Assembly: GCA_037176725.1 (NCBI GenBank)
Contig: JAZBRS010000037.1
Location: 10,558,001-10,622,000 of the forward strand
DNA from: Posidonia oceanica
Lineage: Eukaryota; Streptophyta; Magnoliopsida; Alismatales; Posidoniaceae
Length of the DNA stretch: 64,000 nt
Direction of reading: 5' to 3'
Shown: piece by piece, positions 30,154 to 42,358 of the stretch
Layout: each line of letters starts with the position of its first letter
Numbering within the stretch: the stretch's first letter is position 1
Position numbers and translations under genes: made by a program
Notes under the pieces: model-generated
Told to the model about the DNA's origin: nothing
Databases searched by the model: none
Seen by the model: only the letters and a program-made list of their open reading frames with translations

Positions 30154-33100
30154 TCACTCCACTGCTACGATCGGCTCCGCGATCCCTTGGCCGTGACGCC
30201 CGAGCGGCGTGCCCTTTATGTAACCCCACCTGTGACATACATTCTCGACCATTCGAAAGGGGTTGCTGTGAACGGTCAAGGAGTTGACACGTTCAAGATC
30301 AGGAACGAAGTTAACTGGCTCGCACCGGTTAACACGATAGAGGGCTTCAGAAGTCTCAGGGTCAAATGGGATAGATTGCGAAGACACGGGAGAGACTGCT
30401 TCAATCCTCTCCTTCTCAAAGTTCTCCGCCATGACGACGATGACATCATCGCCACGGCGGAACTTTATCATTCGATGAAGGGTCGAAGGAAGGACTTGAT
30501 GCTTGTGGAGCCAAGGGCGCCCAAGCAGAAGATTGAAGTTAGGCTTCAAGTCGACGACATAGAATTCCACGTCGAAGACGACCGGACCGATAGCCAGAGG
30601 GATAATCAGAATCCCTAGAGCGTCATGGTGAGTGTTGTCAAAAGCAGTCATTCCCTTCACGGCTGGCGTGATATCCTCGGCTTTGAATCCGAGCTTGGTT
30701 GCTGTACGCAAGGGGCAGACGTTAAGGCCTGACCCGTTATCAACCAGTGTTAGGGGAATGCGGAAGTTTTTGACCTGCACCGTGATGAATAGGGGCTGGT
30801 TGTGATTAATCCCTGCCGGAGGCAGCTCATCGCTTGTAAAAGAGATGACCTGGGGCTCCGCGATTAACCCAACCATGCTCTCCAAGGCAGAAGGCTCAAT
30901 GGACTGGGACACACGAGCCGCCTGGAACACGCGAAGAAAAGCCTCGCGGTGCTCGGCAGAAGTGTGGATCAAATCCCAGATGAAGATGTCGGCTTTAACC
31001 TTCTTAAGCTGGGAAGTTAGGTCTGCTTTAGGTTGGTTTCTCCTAGCAGCTGAAGGGGTGATTCTAGCAGGTTCTGAAGGGGTAGTGGTAGGAAGCTGGG
31101 TTACTGCAGGTTGGCTAGGGATTTGGCTAACTACAGGCTGGTCTGGAGTTGGATCCGCTATGGGTTGGCCCGAGGGTGGGGGTATAACAGGTCTAGGGTG
31201 AGTTGGCCTAGTTACCAGTGCTGGGGGCCTGTAAATCCTCCCCGATCGCGTTACTTCCGCGCACATTTCTGTGGCGTAGCTGTAAGGGACGCGATGGGTG
31301 TCCAGGGTCAAATCAATGACGACTGGAGCATGTGCTGCAAGCACAGGAGGGGTTACAGGGGGACCTACAGGATGTTGAGGTCTATCTAATGGGTAAGGTT
31401 GTTGGGGTGGGAAGGCTGGGGCAGGTTGAGGTCTGCCTAGAAGGTGTAGCTGAGGTCGCCCTAAAAGGTGAATGGGAGAACTAGGCTGGGCTCTAGCTAA
31501 GAGGTGTACAGGAGATTGAGCTTGAGGGAGCATGGCGGGAGGCGCGAGAGGGCGCTCCGGCCTGGCACGCGGTCGGATCAAATGGATTCCCGACTCGGAG
31601 CCGGCAACTGCTGCCAAATAGAGACTGACTGGGAAAGGCTCAGAGATGTCAGAGATAAGATCAGAGGGGTCCACTACAGAAGAAGCAGGCCCAGAAGGAA
31701 AGACAGAGTGGACGCCTGAGGTTCCCGCCCCTCCCGGATAAGAGTGTTCCGGTAAAGGTTGGCGGACGATGCCAGAATGCGGGGGAACAGCTGGAGATGC
31801 AGATGCATGAGTGCGTGCTTGAGAGGAAGCCTCGTGCATGTCGATCACAATCGTTCCCGATTCGATCAAGTCCTGAATTGCGTTCCGCAGGGAGAAGCAA
31901 TTGTCCGTCGAATGCCCGACGCTTCGATGGAAATTGCAGAAGAGGTCCGGCCTAAACCAATGCGGCAGAGGGCTTGGCGGCGGACGAACCTCCGGGAACT
32001 TCAGGAGCGATGCCACCTTTGGCAAGATGACCGTGAGTGGTTCCACTAGTGGGGTGAAATTCCTCCTCTCAGCGGGTGGTCTTCTTTGCCTTGGGTGTGA
32101 GCCTTGCTGGACCGGTGCGGCAGGATAGACCGGTCTAGCGGTGGTAGTGATGTGCGGTGTGTGCGGATTCCTAGGTGCAGGAGCGTACACTATCTGAGCT
32201 GGGGCAGGCCGAGACGGCAAGCGAACAGGCACAGCAGGAGAATCGACGAATGCAACAGCGGGTTTCGGCGAATCCTTCCTCTTCGGGCGGTTGTTGTTGC
32301 TGCCGCTGTTGTTGCTGTTGGAGGCGCTGCTGTTGGCACTGTTGCTGCTGATCACTGCTTGCTTAGCGAACGCAGAGAGAGCCGGGAAGTTGCCACTCCG
32401 CAAAGAACTCTCCACGCGCGCTCCAGCTCTGATGAGTGCTGCAAAAGTAGTGACTGGTTGAATGCTAAGCAGAGCTCCGAGAGACGGCTGCGCCCCTTTG
32501 ATAACGATCTCGATAGACTCCTCGTCAGAGGGTCTATCTCGAACTTGAGAGGCAAGGGCGCGCCAGCGGCCGACGTACTCCACGAACGGCTCGCCAGAGT
32601 TCTGCTTGATGGCGATCAAGTCCGCCCTCTTTGGGACAAGATCGAGGTTGAAGGAGTATTGCTCCAGGAACGCCTGACTGAGGTCGTTCCAAGTCTTGAT
32701 GGCTGACATATCGAGTGATGTGAACCACTTGAGTGCCGGCCCGGTCAAACTCTTCTGGAACAAGTGGATCAGCAACCTCTCGTCAGCCTGCAGCTGAGCG
32801 AGATCACCGCAATACGCCTTCAGGTGTGCTACGGGGCAGCCCCTACCATTATACTTTTCGAAGTCCGGGATTTTGAACTTCGGAGGGAGTACCGCCTCTG
32901 GAAAGCAGCAGAGGTCCCGGAACTGGTAGGTCTGGTGCTCAGTACCCTGCACTAGTCGTAGTGCCTTCTCCAAGACGTCCATCCGGTTATTGATGGGGTC
33001 TGGGATTGCTGCTGTAGGAGAGGGATCAGCAGGGGTAGTGAGCACATACGCCGAATGGGTCGCACCTAAGTGCTCCTCCGGATCTACCATAGCGTCGCCT

Positions 33101-33948
33101 GGTGGAGCAACGGGATGGCCGGCGTATCCGTGCTGGGGGACAGTGTATGCAGGAGTGTATGCAGGATGCTGGACTTGGTGAAGAGGAGAAGGGTAAATGC
33201 CATGCTGTGCTGGAATAGGGGGAGGATGACGGAGCACCAGTTGCTGTACAGGCGGGGTGCCAGACAGCGAGCCAGTGAGGTACTGGGCTCCAGCCGATCC
33301 AAAGGATTGACCACCAGAAGGAAGTGGAGCATGCTGTGCCAAGGGTTGTGCAGGAGGCGGTAAACGGGCCCCCATCGTCGGAACCGTGAGCAGTTGCGAC
33401 GATGGTCGAGGCGGAGGTGCAGAGGTCGATGCAAGAAATGTAGGAACTGGCCTCGGAGGAACCTCAGGGACGACAGAGACAGAAGAAGGACGAACTGATA
33501 GAGCCATGCCCTGCAGTCTCTGGGCGAGCTCCATCAGATGCTGGTACTGAGCTTCGGGCGTCTCGCCAGTGGGGACGCTGAAGTGCAGTGCCGGCACGGA
33601 TTGAGAAGCAAGTGGCACGGACACAGACTGTCTGGGAGGGAAGGATTCTACAGAAAGTGCCGCAGCAGTGGTGGAAGGGATGTCAAAAGCGACGTATCCC
33701 TAGGACGGAGGGGGCAATGGCGTCTCCGGAGCGCGAGTAGCGGCCGTCAAGATAGATTCGGCGACCGGATCCGGAGGAAGGGAGGCTTGCCACTGTCCCG
33801 GGGTGTACTGAGAACCTAGAGACGTCAGAGGGGGAAACCTTGGCATCGGAGGGGGAACAAGGGGGACAGAAAGAGCAAGCGGAGGGGCCGGAACGGAAAC
33901 ACCCTCCGTGACAGGAGTAAAAGAAGGCTCACTAACGTACTGGGCCAT
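30154..33948 (-). pseudogene. gag-pro: gag-protease part of the B polyprotein (two nonsense codons)
   Basis: The frame starts at the ATG at 33948 (MAQYVSEPSF). The position matching A's upstream ATG (8586) is ACG in B, so the downstream Met is the likely family start. Contents: Pro-rich N-terminus; Gag core beginning KFKIPDFEKYNGRG; a Ser/Asn-rich segment; zinc knuckle CNFHRSVGHSTDNC; Pro/Gln-rich stretch; protease with VDNGSGLNVCP and LLLGRPWLHKH. DNG instead of DTG/DSG is usual in this lineage.

Two nonsense codons break the frame: TAG at 33700-33702 (Gln in A) and TGA at 30154-30156 (Arg in A, ERRKSEG). Both are C-to-T changes on the sense strand. There is no frameshift. If read through, Gag-Pol would be about 2,925 residues. 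Confidence 0.9.
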
Positions 33949-35261
33949 TGCTGACCTAGAGCGTGTGAGAACAGGGCTGCGACGGGTATTCAATCGGTGA
34001 GTCCTAAGAGGAGCTATCGTCGCAAGTGCGGATAGCTCAGAGGGGGAATGGTCGTGAACTAAGTCGCAAAAAGGGCGTCAACGGGGGTCGATACTCGTGC
34101 TCTGGCAAAGGGAAACTCGTTTACCGATCACGCTGACACAACAGAAGGAAATTAGGGTTAGAAACTAAAAGATGAATGCAAATGAGTTAGTTAAGTGGCG
34201 TGAATGATATGCATGCTTTCTAGTATGCCCCCCTTACCTAACTAGTGTTTCCTAGCAAGGCTGTCTACTCCGGGTATCCCTGGATGTACGGGTCACCGAC
34301 TCTGGTCAGAAAAAGTAGGTCCCCTGTCTAACTCCCGGCCCAAAGCTCAGGTAATGACAGGGTGGTGCGTTAGTGGCCTCTACCCCGCCAAAGCGTGGGT
34401 GGTACCCTCTACTAACACCGACACGACCCCCGGACAAGGAGGGGACGGACCGACCAACTTATGCCACGCCCAAAGCAGTGGAACAAGAGGCCGGAACCGT
34501 CCTTCGCAGACTAGTAGGTGGACTCAGATGAGAAGAATGCATGCCCTATATGATGCTTATGCAGAATGATTAGCGTTTTTTATCTTGCATATTTTATTAA
34601 CCAAAGGGAGTGAAGGATTGTTTGTAGTCTCTAGTTGTCCCTAGAAGTTCCTTTTACTTGCATTTTTTAGTTAACCATGGGGAAAGCAGACAAGTCTCTA
34701 CTATCCTAAGCATGGCAAGTGCAAAAGGGAAGAAAATCAGTCAAAATGGCAAGCAACCATCATACAACACAACAAAAGGCATGTTCATGGCATGTGCGAG
34801 TGTTTGTGAGCATAATGGTGAAAAAGAAACATTCATCAAGTCAAAAGGCAGGTAAGCATAGCATGTGCGTGTGTAGTGGCATAGTAAGGGTGTAAAAGAA
34901 GCATTCAACATCCAAAAAGCATGTATTTTAGCCAAACAAAGTATGTAGACATGTAATGCGCAAGAATTAAAGCAATAATAAGCAAGTAAGATAAAGCAAG
35001 GTAAAAGTAAGCAGACTGCAAAAGAAATAGGAGCATAAATAAGGCAATAAGTAAATAAACAGGCAAAGGAGCAAAGCCAGGCAGAAGAAAGCGCAAACCG
35101 AGACAAAAGCGGTGCAAAACTTAAGCAAAGTAGCTACGAAGCGACTCGCTAGGAGTTTGCACAGAAAAGCGAGCAAAACAGGCGAAGAAGGCACACAAGG
35201 CAGACAAAGCTGCAAAGCAAGCGAGCGAAAAGCCGGGAACGAAAGCCGGAGTCTAGTCTAA
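33949..35261 (-). other. Untranslated leader of element B
   Basis: About 1.3 kb between PBS and gag, aligning with the A leader but carrying only one PBS unit plus one degenerate relic (TAGCTACTTTGCTT in sense, near 35122-35136). Conserved stretches around 34240-34540 match A 8060-8350. No convincing ORF. Confidence 0.6.
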
Positions 35262-35279
35262 TCCCCAGCGGAGTCGCCA
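35262..35279 (-). other. Primer binding site of element B (tRNA-Arg type)
   Basis: In sense this is TGGCGACTCCGCTGGGGA, one base from the LTR end, identical to A's first copy. The complement matches the 3' end of plant tRNA-Arg. Confidence 0.85.
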
Positions 35280-35280
35280 C

Positions 35281-38200
35281 TGTAGCGATCCCGATCGGAA
35301 CCAGGCTCGCTAATATAGCGGCGATTGAGATCCGAGGAAGAGGCTCAACTCGAAAACACTTGAAATCGAGGAGAAAAAGGAAAGATAAGACAAATCAGAG
35401 TCGCCACCACGTCTATTAACGGAAGACGAGGAAAACCGAGGGAATGCGCGAATTAACGCGCAAAACCGAGCAAGAAATGCAAAACAAAGCAATGCAAAGG
35501 AAAACAAATGCAAATAAATGCAAATGAGATGACTCTAGCCTAGGATAAGGGCAGTACGGTCATTGCGGGCCAGAAGACAGGGTAAGGACTCCTGTTACGT
35601 GCGGGGAAGGTGTTAGGCACCCCCGACACGCCCGAGAATCGGTCTTTCTAGGCTTACGCTCGCATACGCAAGGAAATGCAGGATTGAATGCCTATGTGCC
35701 TATAAATGCCTGAATGAATGCTCAAGGTGTGCTCTAAGTGGGAAGAAACAAAGCAAGAAAGTAAACGTGCTCTCTAAATGCTCAGCTACGCTGCCCGTGT
35801 TCCGAATTAGGCGAAACCTAGCTCGTGAGAACTCCAGGCAGTAAGCATCACAGCCCTATATGCAAATGCAGGCGAGAAAACAAAACGGCGGAGAAACCAT
35901 GCAATGCAATCGACATGCAGGGGAAAACGGCGCAAAACACGCAAAACGAGACGAGAAAAGAGCGACGCACGCAAAACGAAGCAAGAGGACAAAACCGACA
36001 CGCAAAACAGGCGAAAAAGCAAGACAACACACAAAACGAGACAAGAGAGCAAAGAGGCACGCAAAACGGTGCAAAATACGCAAAACGAGGCGAGAAATGA
36101 GCAAGGCACGCAAAATGATGCAAGAGAGCGAAAACGGCGCGTAAAACGAGCGAGAAAGCAAGACAGCACGCAAAACAAGGCAAGAAAACAGGTGGGCACG
36201 CAAAACGGTGCCAAAACAGGGGCGGGCACGCGAAACGGTGCCAAAACAGCGAAGGAAAAACCTCGGAAAAGCCATGCAAATGCAAGAATGCAGAGAAAGA
36301 TCAGAAGAGGCCAAAGTGGAGACAAAACAACGTGTGTGTAAGAACAGACGTTGTTTAGGGCCACTCAGAGTAGGTGTGAAGACCTACAGAGGGGAGAGTG
36401 TGCAAACGGAGGGATTACCACCTCTTTGCGACTGTTTCCCACTAAACCGTTCCACGGTGTGTCTCGCATGCTGCCCAAAGCTCGCGATGCGATCGGATCG
36501 TGGAAAAGGGGGAAGAAAGTCACATAAAGTGGCAAATCCAGGGAGAACACAACACAAAACACACAGGAATACGCGAAACGGAGATTGGAAGATACAAGCA
36601 GAAAGGGGAAGTCCTATTCTACATGCTCAAAGAGACAGAAAGCGAAAACAAGGAAAACTGTGCAAATGGCATGCAAATGAATGCAATGCAGGGGTTCAGG
36701 AGGACATACCTGGAGATCCGGGAGCCTAATCTGAAATCTGTCTGGTCCATGCTGAAGAGCGCTTCGCTGCGGCCGCCTGGGCAGCTTACTTGAGAAGATC
36801 CAACGGCCGGATTGAAAGATAACGCAGCTTCAAGGCAGAAGGGCCAGAACAGGGGAGAAGAGCAGATCTAGGTGTTCAGGAGGTCCTAGGGATGTGCAAA
36901 AGGTCCTCCCAAGTGAAAGGGAGCTAAAAGTGCTTAGTGTGTGCAAAAGATGCTAAAATGCAAGACTAGATGAGTGCAGGATGCATGCAAAATCAAGAGG
37001 AAGCAAAGAAAAGAAACTGGGAAAGACCAGGATTTCAGAAAGCATTTTGAAAAAGAAAGGGGCTAAAAATGCAAATTTCCCAAAAAAACAGGGGTCCATG
37101 GGAAAGGGTTTTTGAAAACAGGAGAAAGCAGGGCTTCGTTTTGTAGAAAACTAGGCTCAGAAGGCTGTTTCAAAAAGAGGGTATGCTTTGGAAGAAGTTT
37201 TAAAAGCAGAAATGGATCAGAAAGTAATTTTAAGAAAACTAGGGTCTAAAATGCAAATTTTCCAGAAAACAAGGTTCCAGGGAGTCTGGGAATACTAGTG
37301 GAGGGTCTGTATGAAATCTGGTAAGCATTGGAGCTAAAATGCAACCTAGGGGCAAAATGGTCTTTTCACATGATTTTTTAAAAGGTGCAGGGACCTATGT
37401 GTAATTTTGAAATCATGCAGGGGCTGAAAATGCAATTTAGTATGGAAAACATGCACTGAAAAATAAAGGGCAGGACCACAGTGTAATTTTTGAAAAAGGC
37501 AGGGTTGAAAATGCAATTTAATAAGCTAAATTATATGTAACACAGTTACTGTCCATTTAAAATGGACCTAACTGCAAAAATGCAAAACCAGAAGGGCAAA
37601 AGTGCAATGCATCAACCAAAAATTAAAATTAAAGCCTAAGTTGCTACAGTGCAATGGATCTACATGCAAAAACAGTAAATTACAGGGACTCAGACTGCAA
37701 TATTATATGGTAAAAATGATGCATTTAAATGATCTGATTTAATGCAGGACCTATGTGCAATAAATGAAAGCAGAGGGGCTAAACTTAAACTTTTTATAAC
37801 TAAAAGGCACAGTAACAGGACTAAAAAGCGAATATTGAAAAACATAAATAAAAGCTGCAATTTGGCATAGTTCTTAATTGAAAACTATGCAGAATAAACA
37901 GCAGGAGGACTGAAGCGCAAAAATTAAAAAACTTAAGGCAGATATGCAATATTTACATCTAAAACTATACTAAGAAAAATAAATGCACAGTGCCGATCGT
38001 CGACGGCGACGAGCACTGTAGCATAAAGCTTCCAGAGCTCGTGGCCGCCGACAGGGGAGGCTGAGGAGGCGCGGGACTGGCGGAGGACGTGGCCGGCGAC
38101 TGTCCGGAGCTCTGAGAACCGTCGGGAGACCTTTTTGCTGATCGGAGCGTCCGGAGGATCAGCAGCCGGCGCCGGAGAAGGAGAACTGTCCGGCAAACTG

Positions 38201-41177
38201 CAACTGCGTCTGGGACGCCGGGAACTCGGTTCTGACTGGCGGAGAAGCAGCAGGAGGAGGAGAGAGAGAGAGGGGAAGCGAGAAGTACCTGCGGTGGCGC
38301 CTGGTGCGTCCCCCCGACCTCAGCAGTGTCGGAGGTGGCCGGTGGAGGCCGTCCGGTCGCAGCAGTGGTCCTCGGGCGCTCACGGAGATTGGGATCTACT
38401 CAGGGGGTGCTTCTGGTGCTTCCTGGGCGATTGGACGCGAGCTTCGAAGCTCGAAGAGGAATCCGGCGTTTTTGGGTCCAGCGATGACTGTCGGAGACCG
38501 GGGAGGGTGTCTGCTGCTCCTCAGGCTGGATGGAGTGCTCCAATGGGTTGCTGGGATGCTGGCGATGGAGTTTGGATGCTTGGAGAGGGTTTCTGGTGTG
38601 AGTGGAGGGGAATTTGAGGTCTGGGTCGATTTCTGACAGAAACAAGGTTAGGTGTTTGAAGTGGAGTTTAAGGTCTGTGGTGGATGGTTTGGTTCGAGGC
38701 CGGGGGCTTTGGAAAGGTGGAGGTCTGGTGAGTAGCTGGGCGAAGTTTGGGAGGAAGCTGCGGGCTGTGGTGAAGGAAATTGCCGGAGGGAAGGAGTTGG
38801 GTTTCAGGTCTGGTGTTCAAGGTGTTTCTGGGAGATTTCAGGTGGTTTCGTGGGGTGGAATGGCTGGGAAATGCTGGAGGAAGAAGGTCAGGTGTTGGGT
38901 GAGATTTAGGAAGCAATGGGGAGAAGTGTGGAGGCTTGGAGTGGTGCTGGGTTACTGGAACAGAAGGAGGAGGATTTGCTGAACTTAGAGAAGGAAAAAG
39001 GAATGCTTCTGGTGTGGGAATGCTCTGGAATGGAGACCTCTCTCCGGGATGTCGAAGACTCTCAAGCTCTGCTCTCTCTTCTCACTCTCTTCTCTGGAAT
39101 TCGAAGGTGAAGAGATGGAGGAAGGAGGGTGCTCAGGTGGAGGAAGATCTCTGGATTTCGGTCTCTCTCAGGTTGGGTACTCTCTGATTGCTCGCTCTCA
39201 CTGCCAATTGAAGGTCGACTCCTCTTCTTCTTTGAAGGAAGGACGGGAAGCTTAAAAATGAGGAGGAGGAGACTGCTGGGCGCGAGCCAGTGGTTTGAAT
39301 TCCACCGGCGTCACTGCAGCTGAAGGGACCAGCAGCCGGCGAGATGACAGGCACTTGATGCCTCCCGGAATCGATGCTGAGATAGAAGAGAGGCGGCGAG
39401 TTCTGTAGACGATAAGATGGAGGCTTGAATTTGAACAAAGGAGGGAATGCTGTAGCCGCGAGCTCGCGGGAAGAAAATCTGGTGGAGAAAAACACAGAGG
39501 AGGAGAGGAAGAAGAAGGAGGAGAGGGAAGCGGGCCAGACTGCTGCGGGCCGAGAAAAAAAGGAAGAAAAAAAGGAAAAAAGAAGAAACGGGCCGGATTG
39601 AGCCCAGTAAGGAAAGAAAGAAAGAAAGAAAGAAAGAAGGACGGGAGAAAGAGAGGGTAGAATGGGGAAATAAAATAGGTGAAAATAAATTAAAAATAAA
39701 TAAAAATATTAGAAGAGTTTTGCTGTAGATTAGGATTTTAATTAGGATTTTTAATGGTTATTTTGAGTTGGTTAATGTGTTTTGGGCTTGATTAGGGTTT
39801 TAGGGTTTTGGTTTTGTTTCTAATTGGTTTTCACTTGATTAAATGTTGGTTAAACCTTTTTTTAAATTTTTTTAAAAATTGTATTTCCCTTGTTGGACAC
39901 TTAGGATGTTAATTAGGATTTTTTAGGATTTATTTTCCCATTAATCAGGATGTTTTTTAGATTTTTAAGTTGTAGTCTTGTTAAGGTTTTTCTTTCTTAA
40001 GTCTTTTAAGTTGTGTTTTGATTTTTATTTTGTTGATTTTTCTTGAAGTTTTTAGTTGGATTTTTCTGGTTTGATGGGGTGTTTTTTAGGCTTTTCAGAT
40101 GTGTTTTTCTTTTCTTTTTTAATTAAGTTTTTAACTTGTTTTTCTTATGTTTATTAAGTTAAGTCTTTTGCCTTTTTTAATTACTTGTTTTAGTGTTTGA
40201 TTTTTTTAATTCTTTTTTTTGGGTTTGTTTTTTAATTCTTCTGATGGGTTTTTACCTTTGGTGGGTTTTGATTTTATTTTAGCTTTTTCCTTGATTTTTT
40301 AGTGTTTTCTTTTGATTTGTTTTGCATTTTTTAGTTTGCATGTTTGGTTTTCTTTTTGGCTTGCTTAAGTTAAGTTTAAGTTGTTAATTGCTTGTTTAAC
40401 ATTTTTTAATTGTTTTTCTTAGGGTTCTGATTTGTTTCTTTTGTGTTTTGAGGTTTTGCAGATTTTTATGGGTTTTTGTGGATTTTTGCAAGAGGGAGAA
40501 AAGGAAAAGAGAAGGAAGAAAGAAATGGAAAAAAAAGAGGGAGATAAAAGGAAAAAGATAGGTTGGAGGAAAATGATTTTTAAAAATTCAGAAAAAGTGT
40601 TAAAAATAAAGTAAAAATAGGGATAAGATAGAGGAGGGATAGAAGCACAGAGGGGGCCCACAGCCAGACCAGAAAAAGGATAAGAAAGGGATGAAAAGAG
40701 AGATGATAATCAGGAGAGAGAGAGGAGAGAGAAAATGATAATCCCGGAGAGAGAAAAGGATAATTTGGGTGAGAGAGGGTCTTAATGGTCTTGGAATGGG
40801 GTAAGAATTGGTGAGTGGGTAGTTTAGGATTTGGAGTCTTGGGTCTGAAGTTTTGGTTTGATTTTAAGGGGGTTTTGGAGGGGTTTCAAGGTGTAGAAAA
40901 AGGGTAGTTTCACCTAGGTTTCCTAGGGTTTTCAAGGATGGGTCAGGTTTGGAAATTTCTAGGTTTCTAGGTAGGGTTGTTGAGTGGATAGTGGTGGGTT
41001 TTCCTATGGATTTTGGTTAGGTTTTGAGGTTGGGAAGGGGGGTAAAGGTTTAGGTCAAAATGGGCTGTTTTTGAAGGGTAGAGAGGAGGATTAGGGTTAG
41101 GGTTTTGGTTGGGGTTTGATCCAGCAATAACTAGGAGGGCTCCAAGGGTCCAAGCCTACCAAGATGGGGTGTCAACA
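35281..41177 (-). repeat. 5' LTR of element B (5,897 bp)
   Basis: Nearly identical to 13564-19466 and with the same termini. In sense it is the upstream LTR because gag follows the PBS at its 3' end. It ends on the plus strand with GGTGTCAACA at 41177, directly followed by TSD GCGCC. Confidence 0.95.
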
Positions 41178-41182
41178 GCGCC
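41178..41182. repeat. Target site duplication of element B, right copy (GCGCC)
   Basis: Matches 13559-13563. Confidence 0.93.
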
Positions 41183-42358
41183 GGACTCCCCTAGACCAGA
41201 TGAGCTCATCACTCTCCGACCAGAAGGCGGGTCTAGGTGGTTTTTGCAACACATGCCTCATTTAAGCAGCACAGCGAGCGGCGATGCCCAGATCAGCCGC
41301 CAGTCCGGCATACCCTCCACAAGCACACTGGAAGACCCAGAGGAGGAAGCGTCAGCAGTGCAAGCAGTAGCAGTAACAGAGCAGAAAGTAGAATCAGTAA
41401 CAGAGCTGTCAACAGCCTCAGCAGTAGAACAGTCAGCAATTTCAGCAGTAGAATCAGCAAGGCCCCCCCACAACAGCTGCATAATATGTCTTCGCCATGG
41501 CCTTTCTCCACCTAGGGGATCGATGTCATTGGCGCCGTCCACCCGGCCGCTTCAAATGGTCATCGCTACATTCTGGTAGCGATCGACTACTTTACCAAGT
41601 GGGTGGAAGCAGCCTCTTACAGGACAGTCACCGCTGTGGCAATGGAAAAGTTTATCAAGAACAATATCATTGCCCGATATGGGGTCCCGCACTCCGTCAT
41701 CTCTGATAATGGCACAAACTTCATTGCCAAAAGGATCGAGGAATATCTGCAAAGTTTCAAGATCACGCATCATCGATCCTCGCCCTATCGGCCACAGATG
41801 AACGGAGCAGTGGAGTCTGCAAACAAGAATATTGTCAAGATTCTGAAGAAGATGGCAGAAATCCACAAGGATTGACACGACAAGCTCCCGTACGCGCTCT
41901 GGGCGTACAGGACATCAATTCGGACCTCCACGGGAGCCACCCCGTACTCTCTGGTGTACAGCATGGAAGCGGTGTTACCTGTTGAAGTAGAGATCCCCTC
42001 TCTGTGGATCCTACGAGAAGCTGAGTTGGAAGAGGCAGAATGGGTCGAAGACCGCTGCATCCAACTGAATTTAATCGATGAGTGCAGACTGCAAGCTATG
42101 CACAACGCTCACTGCTACCAGAAGCGGATGGCCAGAGCCTTCTTGAAGAAGGTCCAGCCCAGAAACTTCCAGCCAGGGGACCTTGTCTTGCGCGCCATTC
42201 ATTTGCCTGATGGTCGAGGGAAATTCCGACCTAATTGGCGTGGCCCCTTCGTGGTCAAGCAGATCTTCTCGGGAGGCGCAGTAACTCTTGAGGATATGGA
42301 CCAGGTCGAGCAGTCTGAGCCCGTCAACCTCTGCTATCTCAAGAAGTACTATCAGTAG
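41183..42358 (+). pseudogene. pol: Linker remnant and integrase of element A, RT region deleted
   Basis: After element B the A linker continues (PDSPRPDELITL...) to about 41462, then jumps directly to the integrase core (APPQQLHNMSSPWPFST). Compared with B, about 2.7 kb coding the linker end, RT, RNase H, aRNH and the integrase zinc domain is missing, and the frame changes across the junction. The integrase core keeps D (GIDVIGA), D (SDNGTNF) and E (GAVESANK) but has TAG in place of Trp just before GIDVIG and TGA in place of Trp at 41873. It ends CYLKKYYQ with TAG at 42356-42358. Element A would need enzymes from another copy. Confidence 0.9.

Larger units (their letters stand above)
13564..41177 (-). 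mobile_element. Element B, complete 27.6-kb Tat/Ogre-type gypsy retrotransposon
   Basis: Full-length element on the minus strand with two LTRs of about 5.9 kb, PBS, gag-pol, 3' ORF, three tandem arrays and PPT, flanked by TSD GCGCC. At 27,614 bp it is at the upper end of known LTR retrotransposon size. The two LTRs differ by roughly 40 substitutions and about five small indels by eye (about 0.7%), mostly C/T or G/A, so the insertion is young. Gag-pol has only two nonsense codons; everything else looks complete. Confidence 0.95.

Noticed and set aside
35262..35279. tRNA-Arg-like sequence (TCCCCAGCGGAGTCGCCA)
   Set aside because: Only the 3' end of a tRNA is represented, next to an LTR; there is no D-arm or anticodon arm. 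It is the PBS, not a tRNA gene.
41109..41579. 156-codon ORF spanning the right LTR end of B into A
   Set aside because: A chance junction frame: it starts in the B LTR and continues into the A linker and out-of-frame integrase; not a gene.
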